Numbered from the stretch's first letter, positions 29,748-41,192 are shown. The stretch is 64,000 bases of DNA from Larix kaempferi (GCA_027924585.1 BSBM01000964.1:4699001-4763000), one strand, 5' to 3'. Numbers and translations are program-made. Notes: a model not told the origin generated them from the letters alone.

Positions 29748-31739
29748 ATCTAGACTTCCTAAGAGTCTCTAAAGTACCACACAAATCAAGCACTACTCAA
29801 GTCTAAAAGCCACAAGCAAACTGTGTGAATAGGAGTGGATTCAAAGTCTGGAACCTCATGGGATTATCAAGGCATCGCAAACCGCTATATACTGCAGGGT
29901 CCAACAATATGATGCGACAAGGAGGATTGGGACCGTACCCTTTCCTGCATACCCGATTACCTGGACAGTACGTGCGTGCTAATCTCCCCAAGTTCTGTTC
30001 TCGGTGTATTGCTTTGCCAAGACGGCCAAATGGTTAAGTCAGCTAGTTTCAGGAATCCTAATGGTGTCTCCCGATATATGCAAAGTACGTGGGAGCTCAA
30101 ATCCGTAGTGGTGCTGTCTAATGCACAGCCGTTGGCACGAGACCTCCCGATATACGTGTCGAGTACGTGATACACCCTTCGATATACACCAAGTACGGAT
30201 TATGGTACTTGGTGGGTATGTGAAGGAGCTCGATATACCAATGTACGTGGAAGACTACAATACCCCTGGGCTACAGTGCTGGAAAATAATGACAGCTGCC
30301 ACGCTTAACGATGCCGGAACACGTCTCTAACTTACACACAAGTTGCTAAATGATTTTAACCTAAGCTAGCATTAATTTTATCTTGTACGGTTAGGTGGAT
30401 GCATGAGGTGAGTACATAAATGTAAACATAATGCAATCCTCAACTACATGATAATGCACATTTTCCTTTCCTTTTCAATGAAAACTACTTAAGGTAGGGA
30501 GATATTTTTCTTTCTTTCAAACCAAAAGTACTTAAGTAGTAGCGAAAAGAAGAATCCCTTCCTAGAGTGCAATAACTCTAACTTTCTGCAATAATCAGCT
30601 AAAGAGAGCAAAGAAAATGAAAGATGCAACTAATCTTAACAATGTGTAAGACAAAATGATGAAGCACTTTTCAATTTTCAAATGCATGTACCAAAAATGA
30701 AATTTGATAACTCAATGCTTTTCATATCTATATACAGAAAGTGAGAAGATATCTACAACATTCTAATCTTTCAGAAATTCCCAAAGAAAAATGGCAAGCA
30801 CCCAAACAACTCAAAGGAACTCAAGAGAGGCTCAAAATCTACCAAATGCAATAATTATAACTCATTTCCTATCTTTTTACACTTGAAAAAGACACATCTA
30901 AGATACGAAAGAAGGAATTTTTTTTCAAAAATAAAACCCATTTCGCTTAAAAATGCAAGCAAAACACTAGTTTTTACTCAAGGGGCCAAACATGAATCCA
31001 AAACTCAAAAGACCCAAAAACCAATACAAACAAGCCAAATAACATGTGCAAAAAGAGGTTTGGGATCAGATCTAGTGCAAAGATCAGATCAGGTGAGGAT
31101 AGGAGGGATAACAAGGTCAAGTGGATGAAGATGGGGGAACCAAAGTATCCACCACTACCAAGTTGAAACTTGTTAGAATGGGACCCAATACAAATCCACA
31201 CAAAATACCAAACACTTTCAACACACAAAATCAAAATGGGATCTCTATTTGGATGTTGCAGCATAGAGGGAGTTCATACATCAAAACAAGGCTCAAACTG
31301 TCAAACAAGAAGATGGATGTCTATATGCTAAGTCTCGACATATCGGCGCACTCTGGCTTTGCAGACAGTGCGACGTCATAGTTTACCTACACGAGATTCA
31401 CGACGATGTCGCAGTCTACTAATGAACAGGACGCGACGAGAAAGTAACAATCAAAGAACAAAGACCTAGAAAAACACAGTGTCGCTCTGTTTTCACTGCC
31501 TAGGTGCGACAGGCGAGTTCTAGATTCAAAAATGAATCAGATCTCTTAAAAAATGAACCACCAACATGTTTGAAACTAAGTTGTATAAACTCAAAGGAAG
31601 AAGATCAGGATCTTCAATGCGAAGATCTGACAATGGAATCAATCCTAAGAAGGAAAATGGCAAAAGAAATGACAACAAGGATTGTGACAAGCAATCAACT
31701 ACAAAAGACTCAGATTAACGATCACTAAACAAGAATGAT
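29748..31739 (-). other. Leader of TR-GAG D
   Basis: The 2-kb non-coding leader sits between the primer-binding site and gag. Four degenerate copies of CGATATAC followed by AGTACGTG-like words occur at 30,069-30,252. The rest (30,330-31,740) is AT-rich without coding motifs. Confidence 0.6.
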
Positions 31740-31756
31740 CCCCAGTATGGTCGCCA
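31740..31756 (-). other. Primer-binding site of TR-GAG D (TGGCG type)
   Basis: On the element strand TGGCGACCATACTGGGG begins four bases after the 5' LTR. This differs from the methionine-type sites of the other elements here and resembles the TGGCGCCGTTGCCGGGG site of Athila-like gypsies. Confidence 0.75.
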
Positions 31757-31760
31757 GATT

Positions 31761-32838
31761 TGTTAACGGAGAATCCACTCGATCGGAGGTGAGCTGGATC
31801 TCCCTAGCTCAATGCGAGTCTAGAACAAATAAAAAAGAATACAAATGTGTTTCCTAGATCTACTTAAGGATCAAGTGCTAGATGTCTTACCTCTTTGATT
31901 CGCTATCCTTTCTCCCGCTATGTTTCTCCACATCCCACGGTCGTCAAATCCAAGCTACAAGACCTGTCAAGACACAAAAAAGAGAAACGAGTAAAGTGCA
32001 TCTATACAATAAGAGATCTATGTAAACAGTTAAGCAGGTAAACAACACAACATCATCATACATAAGAGACAATATTGGTGGAAAGCATTTGTATTACTGC
32101 AAATAGAGGAGTACATGATAGAGATATAGAACTACAACCAATGACTTAACGTATTAGCCCTTCTCCACACAAGCCAATTTCCAAGCCCTTCCAAGGAAGC
32201 ATGAGAGTCTCCAAGAGGTGAGGGAAAGTATCCAACAGATATTTCACCAGCATGTAGATACCATAGTCTTCCTCCCCAAGTTAGATTTCACCAGCGTATG
32301 GATACCTTAGTCTTCCCCCTTTTGGTATGGGAGTGAGCCTCACTTATATAGGACTAAGTGGATGAGGTTATGGATAGGATAGGATGAGAGATGGTAGGAG
32401 AGAGATAGGGGATCTTCCCAATGAGTTAGGGGTCGAGTACTAGCTCTCTAAGAGATCAGGGATAAGTGCCCAAATGGGAAAGCTTCGAGAAAGATCTCGA
32501 AATGGCTATTTTTTCCCATTAACAGACCTCGTTGCACCCTGCTATAGAGCAACCTGCGATGTCACATGTTGCTAGTGTGCAACCTGCGACGAACTCTCAA
32601 AAGGGTGTACAAACTGAGTACAAATCCTCCAAATGAGCACTTGGTCCATATGAATTTAGGGATGTATACACAATGGTCAATATGACGACATTATCACAAC
32701 GGTCATGATTAAAACACTTGGTCATAATGATGGTACTTGCAATGGTCATGATGACGACACTAGGTCATGACGATGACACTTGCAACATTTGCGACACTTG
32801 TGACACTTGCACAAGGGTGACGACATTTTGGTGTAACA
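31761..32838 (-). repeat. 5' LTR of TR-GAG D
   Basis: It is 1,078 bp, equal in length to its partner. Several substitutions are visible by eye (for example TTAACGGAG against TTAATGGAC in the first bases), so the element is not brand new. Confidence 0.93.
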
Positions 32839-33303
32839 CCTGTAGAGCTTTGTATGAGAATTTGGCTAATCATAGAGAGAAGAATTGGTTATGGGTTGAG
32901 ATATAGAATCCTATAGGTGTTTCCTTCACCCCGGTGGCCTCATAGCCCAGCTTGGGGGTGGCCTCTCAACAACAAAAATAGTATATGTTGGACAGAGTGC
33001 CTATGGTTTGGTGGAAAAGCGCTCTTACACAGCCAGTTGCTTGGATCTGCATTGGATAAAGATATGTATTTTTATGTATTTAAATATGGAAATGTTTTAT
33101 TTGATTCCTGTAATGTTTATGCTGGTACTTTCATATTAGATGTGTGTGTGGATAGATTTGAATTACGTTGTGCATGTTTTATTTACATTTCTACACACAT
33201 TGCATTGTTGAAAAATGTATTATGAACATGGGGAGAAATTTGAAAGCCCATATCTTCCCAATGTCCCCTCCTGATGGTCGTATTGGGTGAGGGGGTTGTT
33301 ACA

Positions 33304-34163
33304 TCGTGACATTCTCATCCTCAACTTGCTTCCACACCTTTCTCAGTTTTCTCTTCATATTTTGGCTCTTTGAGGAAGGGCGCACTTGGTGAGATGCTTT
33401 TCTCTTTGGGGGAGATATTATGGCCCCATTTATTTTTATTCTGATATATATACTCTGTATTTAATTCTCATAAGACTCTCATGTTAAAATACCAAGTGGA
33501 ACTATGTAAAAATACCAAACACTGCATAAATAGTGCCAGTTTCCCTACATCTTGTTATGAAAGATTGAAGTTTCTCTATTTCGAATTGTATCAGTTCATC
33601 TCTATGATTTTTATGATGCATGGAGATTAATTAATGTCTTGAATAAGTTTCATATACATTTCATAAGTCTTTTGAACATAAAGCTCGAATTTCATAGCAA
33701 GTGGTGAAGTTTACTAGCATTTCCCCCTATGTGAAGACATGTCCACAAACCTATGATTTATGGGAGTTGCAGAAGATTTTAGAAACTGCTTGATGATGTA
33801 TTTGGGAGCCCATTGAAGTCCTTTAATAGTACCATGTATTTTTTCTTAAATTTGGGAAGTTCGTACATCATTTTGAGATCCATCTTTGACCACTACCTTT
33901 GGGGGATTTGAACCTCAATTTGACTAGTAAATTTCCCTATCTTTCCCTGATTGTAATTGAATGTTCCATAAGTCTTTTGAGAGTGTCCAAGAATCCATAA
34001 GCCTCATTTTTATGTCTTAATATCTTCTAAACAAATTCAGAACCAATTCGGAAGCTTTTGGAGCCATTTGGAGGCATTTGAGTCAATACTAGTCTAAGGG
34101 TCAAATTGGCCAAAATTTGCAATTTTTTCTAGTTTTAACAAATTCATTAAAAGGGACACTAAA
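33304..34163 (+). repeat. 3' LTR of gypsy B, second part
   Basis: It resumes with TCGTGACATTCTCATCC and aligns with 16,647-17,440 of the 5' LTR. It then has about 65 bp more (from about 34,099) that the 5' LTR lacks, ending GGGACACTAAA before the TTTGC duplication. Confidence 0.88.
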
Positions 34164-34219
34164 TTTGCATAGTTATGAATTTTTGGGTATTATTATCACC
34201 TTCTTGTATCCAAAGTCCT

Positions 34220-34704
34220 CTAATTTTGAGTATCTGCTTGGATTCTTCCATATATAAAGTCTCCGTTTTCCTTCTTTCTAAATCCTTCAAAGATTGAACA
34301 TTTATCCATGCAATATTGTTTTAAAATAGAGCATTTATACTGTCTTCCACTTTTTTTTATTTTCTTTTGTGACTTGATACAGACAAACTTAGCCCAACCT
34401 TTCAACACATTCTTGATTCTTTTAAGGTTTTATAAAAATTGTTGAATTGTAGATTCTCTCTCATGATTGTCAAAAGGTTTCCATGAATTAATTCCTAACT
34501 CTTCGAACTTAGGAAATCCATTCAAGTGTGATTGAATTTCAATGGACTAGGTGGTTTCCAATCCTCCAAATCCATTTTTAAATGTATAGGAAGATGGTAT
34601 GAGAAACCCCAAGTACCTATCCAAGATTTGATTCTCAGTTGCTCATTAAAAGGTGTTTCTTCCACATGAAAGTGATCCAATATATTCGATATTCCCTCTT
34701 TCAT
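34220..34704 (-). pseudogene. LINE A ORF2, endonuclease end and linker
   Basis: LRIKSWIGTWGFSYHLPIHL matches the endonuclease SDH-like block (GxSDHxPI), and WKPPSPLKFNHT is the PFKFN linker. The next piece (34,220-34,408) holds the lysine-rich connector WAKFVCIKSQKKIKK. The catalytic SDH reads SYH, an inactivating change. The pieces are in different frames. Confidence 0.8.
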
Positions 34705-34753
34705 CTTCTATTATTTTTCAAAGTAGGAGTAACTTTCACTATATTTATATCAA

Positions 34754-35194
34754 TTACGAGGCGTGACTCAAATAATTGAGAGAAATAGCCTTTGAGTTGA
34801 TCTCTTCTGGCCACCTCCCCCATTCTTCCCTATAGTTTAGAAATAGGTTCATGTCACCCACCAGGATCACATGATCTCCTTCCAATAACCTAGTATCGAC
34901 CAGAGAATCCCAAAAGGGTTTCCTTTCCCCATAAGGCCCATAAATTTCAATTAACCTCAACTCCTTCCCCAATTCGTTTGTTGTAAGCTCCACCATAATA
35001 CCTAAATCCAACATTGAAGAGGATAATAATTCAAACTTGGACTTCCACCTCAAAAATAGTCCACCAAACAACCCTATAACATCTAAAGAATATAAATTCC
35101 AATCATTTAAAAGAGTAGATAAAAAAATCAACAAATTTCTGGCCAGAGCACATGTTTTCTTGAAAAAAGGAAGTCTCACTATTGTAAACTTCAT
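34754..35194 (-). pseudogene. LINE A endonuclease domain
   Basis: RLIEIYGPYGERKPFWDSL and HVILVGDMNLFLNYREEWG match the exonuclease-endonuclease-phosphatase fold of L1 elements (NIYGP and GDxN motifs), which nicks target DNA. The N-terminus is partly in another frame upstream of 35,194. Confidence 0.87.
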
Positions 35195-35389
35195 ATATTA
35201 TTTTGAGGACTAACTTCCTATGGGCACCCACTACCCCTTTGACATTAAGAAAGAAGACAATCCTTAGGTAACCAAGTGATGGGCCTTCCCTATTGTAAGG
35301 GATCTATTGATATTCAATTGTTTATCTTCTCTTATTTCCTTCTTTTCCTTAGATTTGGCCAGAGTAATGTAAGGTTTTCTTCCCATTGA

Positions 35390-36610
35390 TCAAGGTGTAT
35401 CCTTATCCAAGGCCAAACCTCTCTTTACCTCCCCAAAATAATTCATTGCTTCTTTCTCAGATCTCAATTGACAATTAGATTTTAATGAAGGTTTCAGAGA
35501 GGTCTTTTTTAGGGTCTTATAATGTTTATTCAACTTAACCTCCAAATCTATTTTCAAGGTTGGACTTGATATGACAACCCTAGGAACATCACCATGTCCA
35601 ATCACTAGGATATAAGCCTAGTTTCATTCAATAGTATTTTCTAAAGGATCCAAAATATCCTATTGAAACTCCTCATCCTCAAAGGAATCCCCAACCTTTA
35701 GGTTTTCTATTGAGTGTGAAATTCCATCCTCAATATCTCCCTTTAGGTTAATGTAATCAACATTTTCAACATATATCAAGGAGCCAATATCCTTTCCTAG
35801 AAAACAGAGAGGATGATTATGTATTTTTCAACATATAACAAAGAACTTTTAGGACATTCTGATGGTTTTAACTCCACAACTTCCAAAGGGATATGTTCTT
35901 GAATAGGAGGCCTCACCAACTGATCCTCCATGGATATAATGCAATCCAATTTGGCATAAACCTCAACTGCGATTTCCCCAACACCATCCTTTGTAATCTC
36001 TTTTAAACCCTTCTCGAGTCTTCTTTACCCAATTTTTTTAAGGATACATAACACTTTCTAGAAATATGATAGTTCACTTAGAAGTGACCCACTTCACGGA
36101 AAATACCACAATGGAAGGGTAGCTTTTAGTAATCCATTTTTTGTCTAAAATTCTATGAACCCCACTAAGTATCCAAATTTTCTAATAGGCTCTCATGAGG
36201 TTGCAACTCAACGATGATTTTTGCAGTTCCTCTATCCTCTGAATCAAGATACCCTTCCTTGAATGTAACAAAATTTGGCATATGGAATTACCCACTTTCT
36301 TCAAAATTACCTTATTCCATAGAACCAGTAGGAGAGCTATCATTAATACCCAAATATTTTGAATCCAAGTAATATCCCTTTGTGGATTGAAGCATCATGT
36401 CCATGGTTTAAGACACAATGTTGAAAATCCCCAATGCCATTTTTTAGCCATCACTATTTTCATATTCACTACTCCTCTCAATACAAAACATATCCAACCT
36501 TGCAACAAGATGTGAAATTTTGGGATACACCTCATGAATGGTAGCCAATTCTCCATCAATTGACCTTTTAGAGTTTCATTCTTAACAAAAATTCCTCGTG
36601 AAACTTTCAA
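35390..36610 (-). pseudogene. LINE A ORF1, zinc knuckle and DUF4283-like part
   Basis: Fragments at 36,395-36,610 carry the DUF4283 core (KWHWGFSTLCLKPWT, the usual GPW-type end of the nucleic-acid-binding fold). A damaged zinc knuckle (CGIFREVGHF) can be read near 36,085-36,130. The piece 35,390-35,605 has no recognised motif. ORF1 binds LINE RNA. Many stops. Confidence 0.65.
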
Positions 36611-36722
36611 CTACTACCAAAGACATCATCCTCTCAACCTCCAAAATCTATAAATCATGCCCAGTACCACCATCTTCCCTAATTCCTTCCACACCCTTAT
36701 ACACTTTTGGCTATGCATAGAA

Positions 36723-37262
36723 CTAGGATTTACTCTTTGCTATCTTACAAGGGATTAAATCCTTCATCTTCCACACCACTGCCCTGATTTCCTCCAACCA
36801 TCCATCAACCTTCCCTACCTTCATTAGATCTAGACTAGGGTGACCCTTACTAATAGTCCCCCCCACCTCATTATGCACATAGATCGACTTAAGAGAAGTA
36901 AATGAAGAAGGAATATGTGAAAAATCCATTGAATTCAATGACTCTGTGAGAAATAGCCTACCATCCTTCACCTTAGGCAATCTAGTCTCAATAAATGTCA
37001 ATGTAGGGGGAACTATCCTCTCAATCTCTTGAGGTATGAGGTACACCCTTTCACATTTAGTTCCTTTTCCTATTACACTGCCACTTGCTAGATCCAACAA
37101 TCTATCATCATTTTCCATCTTCACAATCCCTATGTCACATGCAACTTTGAAACACTCCCATATCTCTACTAGATCCTTATGTGACCTGAAGATAGACTTC
37201 AAAACCCTCTTGTCTTCATTTCCATATTCAACCATATCTAGTTCTAATTCTATGGTTGACAT
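36723..37262 (-). pseudogene. LINE A ORF1, N-terminal part
   Basis: The frame of 179 residues starts at ATG 37,262 (MSTIELELDMVEYGNEDKRV). It lacks motifs that I can name, but it leads into the DUF4283-like region on the same strand, and its position at the 5' end of LINE A supports ORF1. It ends KIAKSKS with a stop. Confidence 0.55.
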
Positions 37263-37300
37263 TTGAAGAAATCCACGATCCTATATATTCTCTCTCTTCC

Positions 37301-37897
37301 TTGTGGTAACCCTAAACATCTTTAGAGTCTCCTATATGAAATGTGTATTTTACCCCTCCATAATCCCTATTTTATTTATCATTGTTATCATCATACCTAT
37401 TAAGGATAAATTCAAGAATTAGTTATTGTTCGAGTCTTGTGATCAAAGGGTCATAGCGATTATCTAGATTAGCTATCATTGGGACACTTGTGTTCAAGCA
37501 CCACCAATCAACCACTAAATATACTTGATTAGACATTATTCTAGTCACATCTATGAGTTTTAATTGATTTTATTATAGTTCAGATCTTGTTCTTGAATGG
37601 AAACAATGGTTATCCATGTTAGATAATTAGGACTCATAAGATTAGGTGTTTATGATAATTTGAATCCATTGATTTTTTATGCTTCCGATTTTATGATGAC
37701 TTTGATATTCTCTATGGTGGCCTAATATTGAAATTTAGTAACTAGATGCCGGGAGTCTTCTTAGATGCAAATTACATAGAGAAGAAACTGAGCATTACAC
37801 ATTTCGAACACCAATTTCTCCTGGGGGTTATGGCATTTGAACAGGTTGGTTTGGAGCTTGAAACACAAGGAACAACTTATAACACAACACGTACGAA
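37301..37897. other. AT-rich stretch right of LINE A
   Basis: It may include the LINE 5' untranslated region. The open frame at 37,746-37,967 runs into the solo LTR and has no known motif. Nothing else is supported. Confidence 0.4.
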
Positions 37898-37902
37898 TGT
37901 GT

Positions 37903-39524
37903 GTCACGTCCCCTCCCATCATACCAGTGCAATGGAGAGGATCGTGATGCTAAAACTGGGCATCTAGACCCATGAACTTATTAAAATAAGGATTCACATA
38001 ATATAAAAGAAATATGGAAATGTATAATTATAAGAAAAACACAGTGGACGTAATATCAATTACACATCCATCATCCATTCAAGATATTCATCAAGTAAAT
38101 AATTGCAAGGTTAATACAAGAGAATACTTATCTTATAACAAAGTAGTCCCAAGCAACCAGCTATGCATCTACAATGTTCCACCCAACCATAGGCCAGTTG
38201 TGCTTATCAACCTCTTGATACAACTGCCACCCCCGAGATGGGCATGATTTCTACAAGGAACCAGGGAACAACAGACTCACACATAGCCAAGCATACACCA
38301 AGATGAGCCAAGCCAGTCTACAATTGGGTTTATCAGGCTGCTAGGAAATGGAAAGGAAGAATTTCTAAGCTAGTGAGCTCAACCACAGAGCTATGGATAC
38401 CTCTACAAGATCTATTTAGCTTGGCACCCACAATGCCTACACACCCCACTCAAGGAAGTATTCCCTTCACCAATTCATAGTCCCTCAGGCCATACCTTCC
38501 AATTCTAGAGTGTCCCAAGTGTGCATAGAAGAGTAGCCATCCCTCTTGATATTCTTGAGAGGTTATTCTCCCCACTAGGTTTATCAAGCCAATTCTGTCC
38601 ACTACCACTCCAAATCTTTTGCTTACAGATTCAAACCAAAACAAGGATGCACATAACACCAGAACCACAATTATTGGGCATGATAAAACGTTTTTACAGT
38701 GAGATGCCCAAAGATGGGGATTCTACCAGCCCAGAAAAACGTGGGAAGACCCACAAACGAAATGGCAATTGGGGATTCAACCCTGGAGAGCAAAAACCAT
38801 TTTCAGAAAAACGCCCATGGGTATTTTGGGGCAAAAACGACCTCTATAAACCCCCAAAACGTGACTCCCTTTCTCCCATCCACTGTGTAACACAAAAACG
38901 AGCTCCCAGCTATGGCAAAATGCAGGAAATTGGTAAAAACGTGATGGGGAAAGACCCAATAGTTCAGACTGCGTGAGAGAGGAAAAACTATGGGTTCAGA
39001 ATGGATTTGGGCACCATTTCGTGGGCGTTTTCTTTCCCAAGGAGACAAAATACGAATTCCCAGGTTGATGGCTTGCCCATACACGAAATTGGCTACCATA
39101 CCTCTTCATTCCCAAGGCATTAACTGCCTCAACCAATTTCTGGAAGAATTAAATGATTGGGTCCATAACCCAAAATGGGTAGTTGGTGGTTTATGGGTTT
39201 TCTCATTGACACATGGATTAACACCATTGGCTTAAGGGTTTGAATAATTTCCCTCCCTATCCCTTGTAGAATCATGCCCCCATCTCTTTGTTGCATTCCA
39301 TAGCTAGTTGTGGGTTTTTCATTTAAAATTCGTATTTACATGATGTCTTAATTTACATTGTGCCTATCTAGCACAAGAACCATAGGCATCTATTTTTAAT
39401 TGTCGATACATAAAATGCTAAATCAATGGTGGGGCCTTGGCCTTGAGCTCCTCACCATGATTAAATATCAATATTTACATCATTTATGATTTAATGCGAA
39501 GGGGGTCAAAATGGGGACGTGACA
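37903..39524 (-). mobile_element. Solo LTR E (gypsy type)
   Basis: The 1,622-bp segment starts TGTCACGTCCCC and ends GGGGACGTGACA, a perfect 12-bp inverted end pair, flanked by the perfect duplication ATGTG (37,898-37,902 and 39,525-39,529). It has no primer-binding site or coding region. A GAGCTCAAGGCCAAGGCC box on the minus strand at 39,433-39,450 sets its orientation. Open frames inside it are LTR sequence. Confidence 0.9.
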
Positions 39525-39529
39525 ATGTG

Positions 39530-39827
39530 ATTCGAACAATGCATCAACTAAGCAATCTTTAATGAGTTACACTTAATTGAATTGAGAGAGCTGACTTGCT
39601 TAACAACCGTAAATTACAAATGGCAAATAATTCCTTAGAATGTCGTCAAGATATGCATATTTTGAAAAACATTTGATTACATGTAGAGATGCCATATAAT
39701 TCTTTAAGAAATGTAATTATTGATTTATCTTCCTTAAACATGTTGGTATATATCCCAGTTTGGATCATATATATTCTATATTTATAAGATTAATGAGAGA
39801 ATTTATGTCTTCATCTTTAATTAAAGT
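39530..39827. other. AT-rich sequence without recognised content
   Basis: Flank between the solo LTR and the LINE remnant. It may be decayed LINE B sequence, but I cannot show it. Confidence 0.35.
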
Positions 39828-40066
39828 TTATTTATTAATTTGACATTTTATGGATTCAAATTTTATGACATATTCGGCATAGATTGAGTTAAACTTTGAG
39901 AGGTAGAAATCAATTGGAAAACCTTTTCGCTGTTCCCCTTCATTTACTTCTATTAGACCATTTTCCCTTTTTGGAAAGCTTTTATTGAGGGACGAGAATC
40001 TTGAATATGACCTGTTTGTTTGATGAGAAATCCAACATTGAAAAGTTGAGTTTTCATTAAACAAGA

Positions 40067-40134
40067 CCTAAGTTCAATGAATATTACTCTATTTTGAAAT
40101 CCTAAGTTCAATGAATATTACTCTATTTTGAAAT
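40067..40134. repeat. 34-bp tandem duplication
   Basis: CCTAAGTTCAATGAATATTA and the next 14 bases are repeated exactly once (40,067-40,100 and 40,101-40,134). The length is not a multiple of three, so it shifts the LINE B frame. Confidence 0.92.
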
Positions 40135-40258
40135 CATCCTTCATGGAAGATCCTTACTAAGATCAATCTCTACATAAACCCTTGTATAGGTGAAAAGTGC
40201 TACCTTTATTTACTTAATATCTATTTTTATATAATTGTTGAAAGAATTTCTTATACAT

Positions 40259-40372
40259 TTAAATACTAAAAAATGCCAAAGTGGTAGATTTGGAAGGTGA
40301 ACCCATAATGGTATGTTAAATACTAAAAAATGCCAAAGTGGTAGATTTGGAAGGTGAACCCATAATTGTATG
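40259..40372. repeat. 57-bp tandem duplication in LINE B ORF1
   Basis: Two adjacent copies (40,259-40,315 and 40,316-40,372) differ by about one base. The 19-codon unit keeps the minus-strand reading frame, doubling the WVHLPNLPL block. Confidence 0.92.
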
Positions 40373-40560
40373 TTGGAGATAAGTATAGTGGAGGGATCAA
40401 ATTCAAGGAACCATGGGGTCATAAAGAGACCCATTTTTCCATAGAATTAGGGTCCCTCTTTAATAACTTTATGATAATCATCCTAATTTGTAAACCAACC
40501 AACACCGAACCCTTTGGAAACGAAATATATCTCACATTGCTTGGTCTAGTTAAAAAAAGT

Positions 40561-40822
40561 ACACTGTAAATTTAATGTGCAGAACCAAAACCTATTGAAG
40601 TGGTATATTATTATATGAATTTGATAATAGGATAAGAAATCAATGAAATTTAGGTGAGAGACCTCTAATGTTTGCACCTCATAATATTTTTTGCAATAAA
40701 TAAGGACTACGCATTGCACGATATTGAATTGCTTGGGGAGAGGAATTATATTTAACCAAATCCATGAAAGAAACTTGACCAAGTGTCGCTGTGGTGTTTA
40801 ACAATAGTTAGGTCCATTCTAG
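40561..40822. other. Short region between LINE B and gypsy F
   Basis: No supported feature; AT-rich. Confidence 0.35.
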
Positions 40823-40827
40823 GAATC

Positions 40828-41175
40828 TGTTGGAGGAGCTTAGTCGGCTAGCTGACTATGTCCTCCTGACCGACTAGGAAGTATTAAACTCAGTTAGTTG
40901 TGTCAATTAGAGAAACCGACTGAGCAGTTAAGAAATTGTAACTGAATAACTGCATGTAATAACTATATAATAGGTTGGTGAGCCAGAAGATAAGAGATGC
41001 TTCTTGCGTACATGATTGGCTTGTTCTAAAATAAAGATACTTGTTCCTCTGGTCTCTACTAATTTGTCTCTCTCTTTCCCTCCTTATGTGTGTGCGATCT
41101 CATATGCGTATCCTTATATATATGATGTGCATGATGTACTACCGGTAAACCTCTGTAATCCCATAGATTACAACA
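40828..41175 (+). repeat. 5' LTR of gypsy F (by structure only)
   Basis: It begins TGTTGGAGGAGC and ends TTACAACA (inverted TGTTG/CAACA). ACTATATAATAG near 40,964 could be the TATA box, and AAATAAAGA (about 41,029) a poly(A) signal. The partner LTR is missing. Confidence 0.65.
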
Positions 41176-41176
41176 T

Positions 41177-41192
41177 TGGTTCCGTTGCTGGT
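41177..41192 (+). other. Primer-binding-site candidate of gypsy F
   Basis: TGGTTCCGTTGCTGGT directly follows the LTR end. I cannot name the tRNA with confidence. Confidence 0.5.

Larger units (their letters stand above)
24115..32838 (-). mobile_element. TR-GAG D: non-autonomous LTR element coding only gag and protease
   Basis: LTRs of exactly 1,078 bp each (24,115-25,192 and 31,761-32,838) and a perfect TSD CCTGT (24,110-24,114 and 32,839-32,843) define the 8.7-kb element. On the minus strand the order is 5' LTR (right), primer-binding site, a 2-kb leader, gag with two zinc knuckles, a retropepsin, 3 kb of non-coding repeats, polypurine tract, 3' LTR. No RT, RNase H or integrase motif is present. 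This is the layout described as terminal-repeat retrotransposons with GAG (TR-GAG) or LARDs, which need another element's enzymes to move. Confidence 0.9.
23126..33303 (+). mobile_element. Solo LTR C (gypsy type), split by a later element
   Basis: It begins TGTAATACCCC and ends GGGGGTTGTTACA, and is flanked by the perfect duplication TCGTG (23,121-23,125 and 33,304-33,308). Only about 1.45 kb belongs to it (23,126-24,114 and 32,844-33,303), with no primer site, coding region or second LTR. This is the expected product of recombination between the two LTRs of one element. A box GATCTCAAGGCCAAGGCC lies at 23,210-23,227. The middle, 24,115-32,838, is the gag-protease element. Confidence 0.85.
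15760..34163 (+). mobile_element. Gypsy B: Ty3/gypsy chromovirus, plus strand, with two later insertions in its 3' LTR
   Basis: The duplication TTTGC (15,755-15,759 and 34,164-34,168) flanks the element and restores the LINE reading when one copy is removed. The 5' LTR begins TATAATGTCCC and the 3' LTR begins TGTAATGTCCC at 22,201. The 3' LTR ends GGGACACTAAA, a decayed form of GGGACATTACA. Gag, protease, RT, RNase H, integrase and chromodomain follow in order on the plus strand, with many stops. The 3' LTR is split at 23,125/33,304 by a solo LTR. Without the insertions gypsy B is about 8.2 kb. Confidence 0.9.
34164..37300 (-). mobile_element. LINE A, 5' half, right of the gypsy insertion
   Basis: On the minus strand it holds an ORF1-like region (37,262 to about 35,400) and the endonuclease and linker of ORF2 (35,194 to 34,169). 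The reading GDNNTQKF and then HNYA at the left end joins the frame at 15,754. All frames are damaged. The 5' end is not defined by a target-site duplication. Confidence 0.82.
39828..40560 (-). pseudogene. LINE B ORF1 remnant (DUF4283 and zinc knuckle)
   Basis: Minus-strand readings give KVIKEGP then GLFMTPWFLEFDPSTI, WVHLPNLPLWHFLVF, NYIKIDIK, then TRVYVEIDLSKDLP, and a degenerate knuckle FQCWISHQTNRSYSRFSS. This is the usual order of plant LINE ORF1: GPW motif, WVxLPNLPL, YARVCVEIDL and CCHC. The zinc cysteines are mostly lost. The block WVHLPNLPLWHFLVF occurs twice owing to an in-frame 57-bp duplication. Confidence 0.75.

Noticed and set aside
38521-38976. A 151-codon plus-strand frame
   Set aside because: It lies fully inside solo LTR E, has no motif, and overlaps equally long frames on the other strand.
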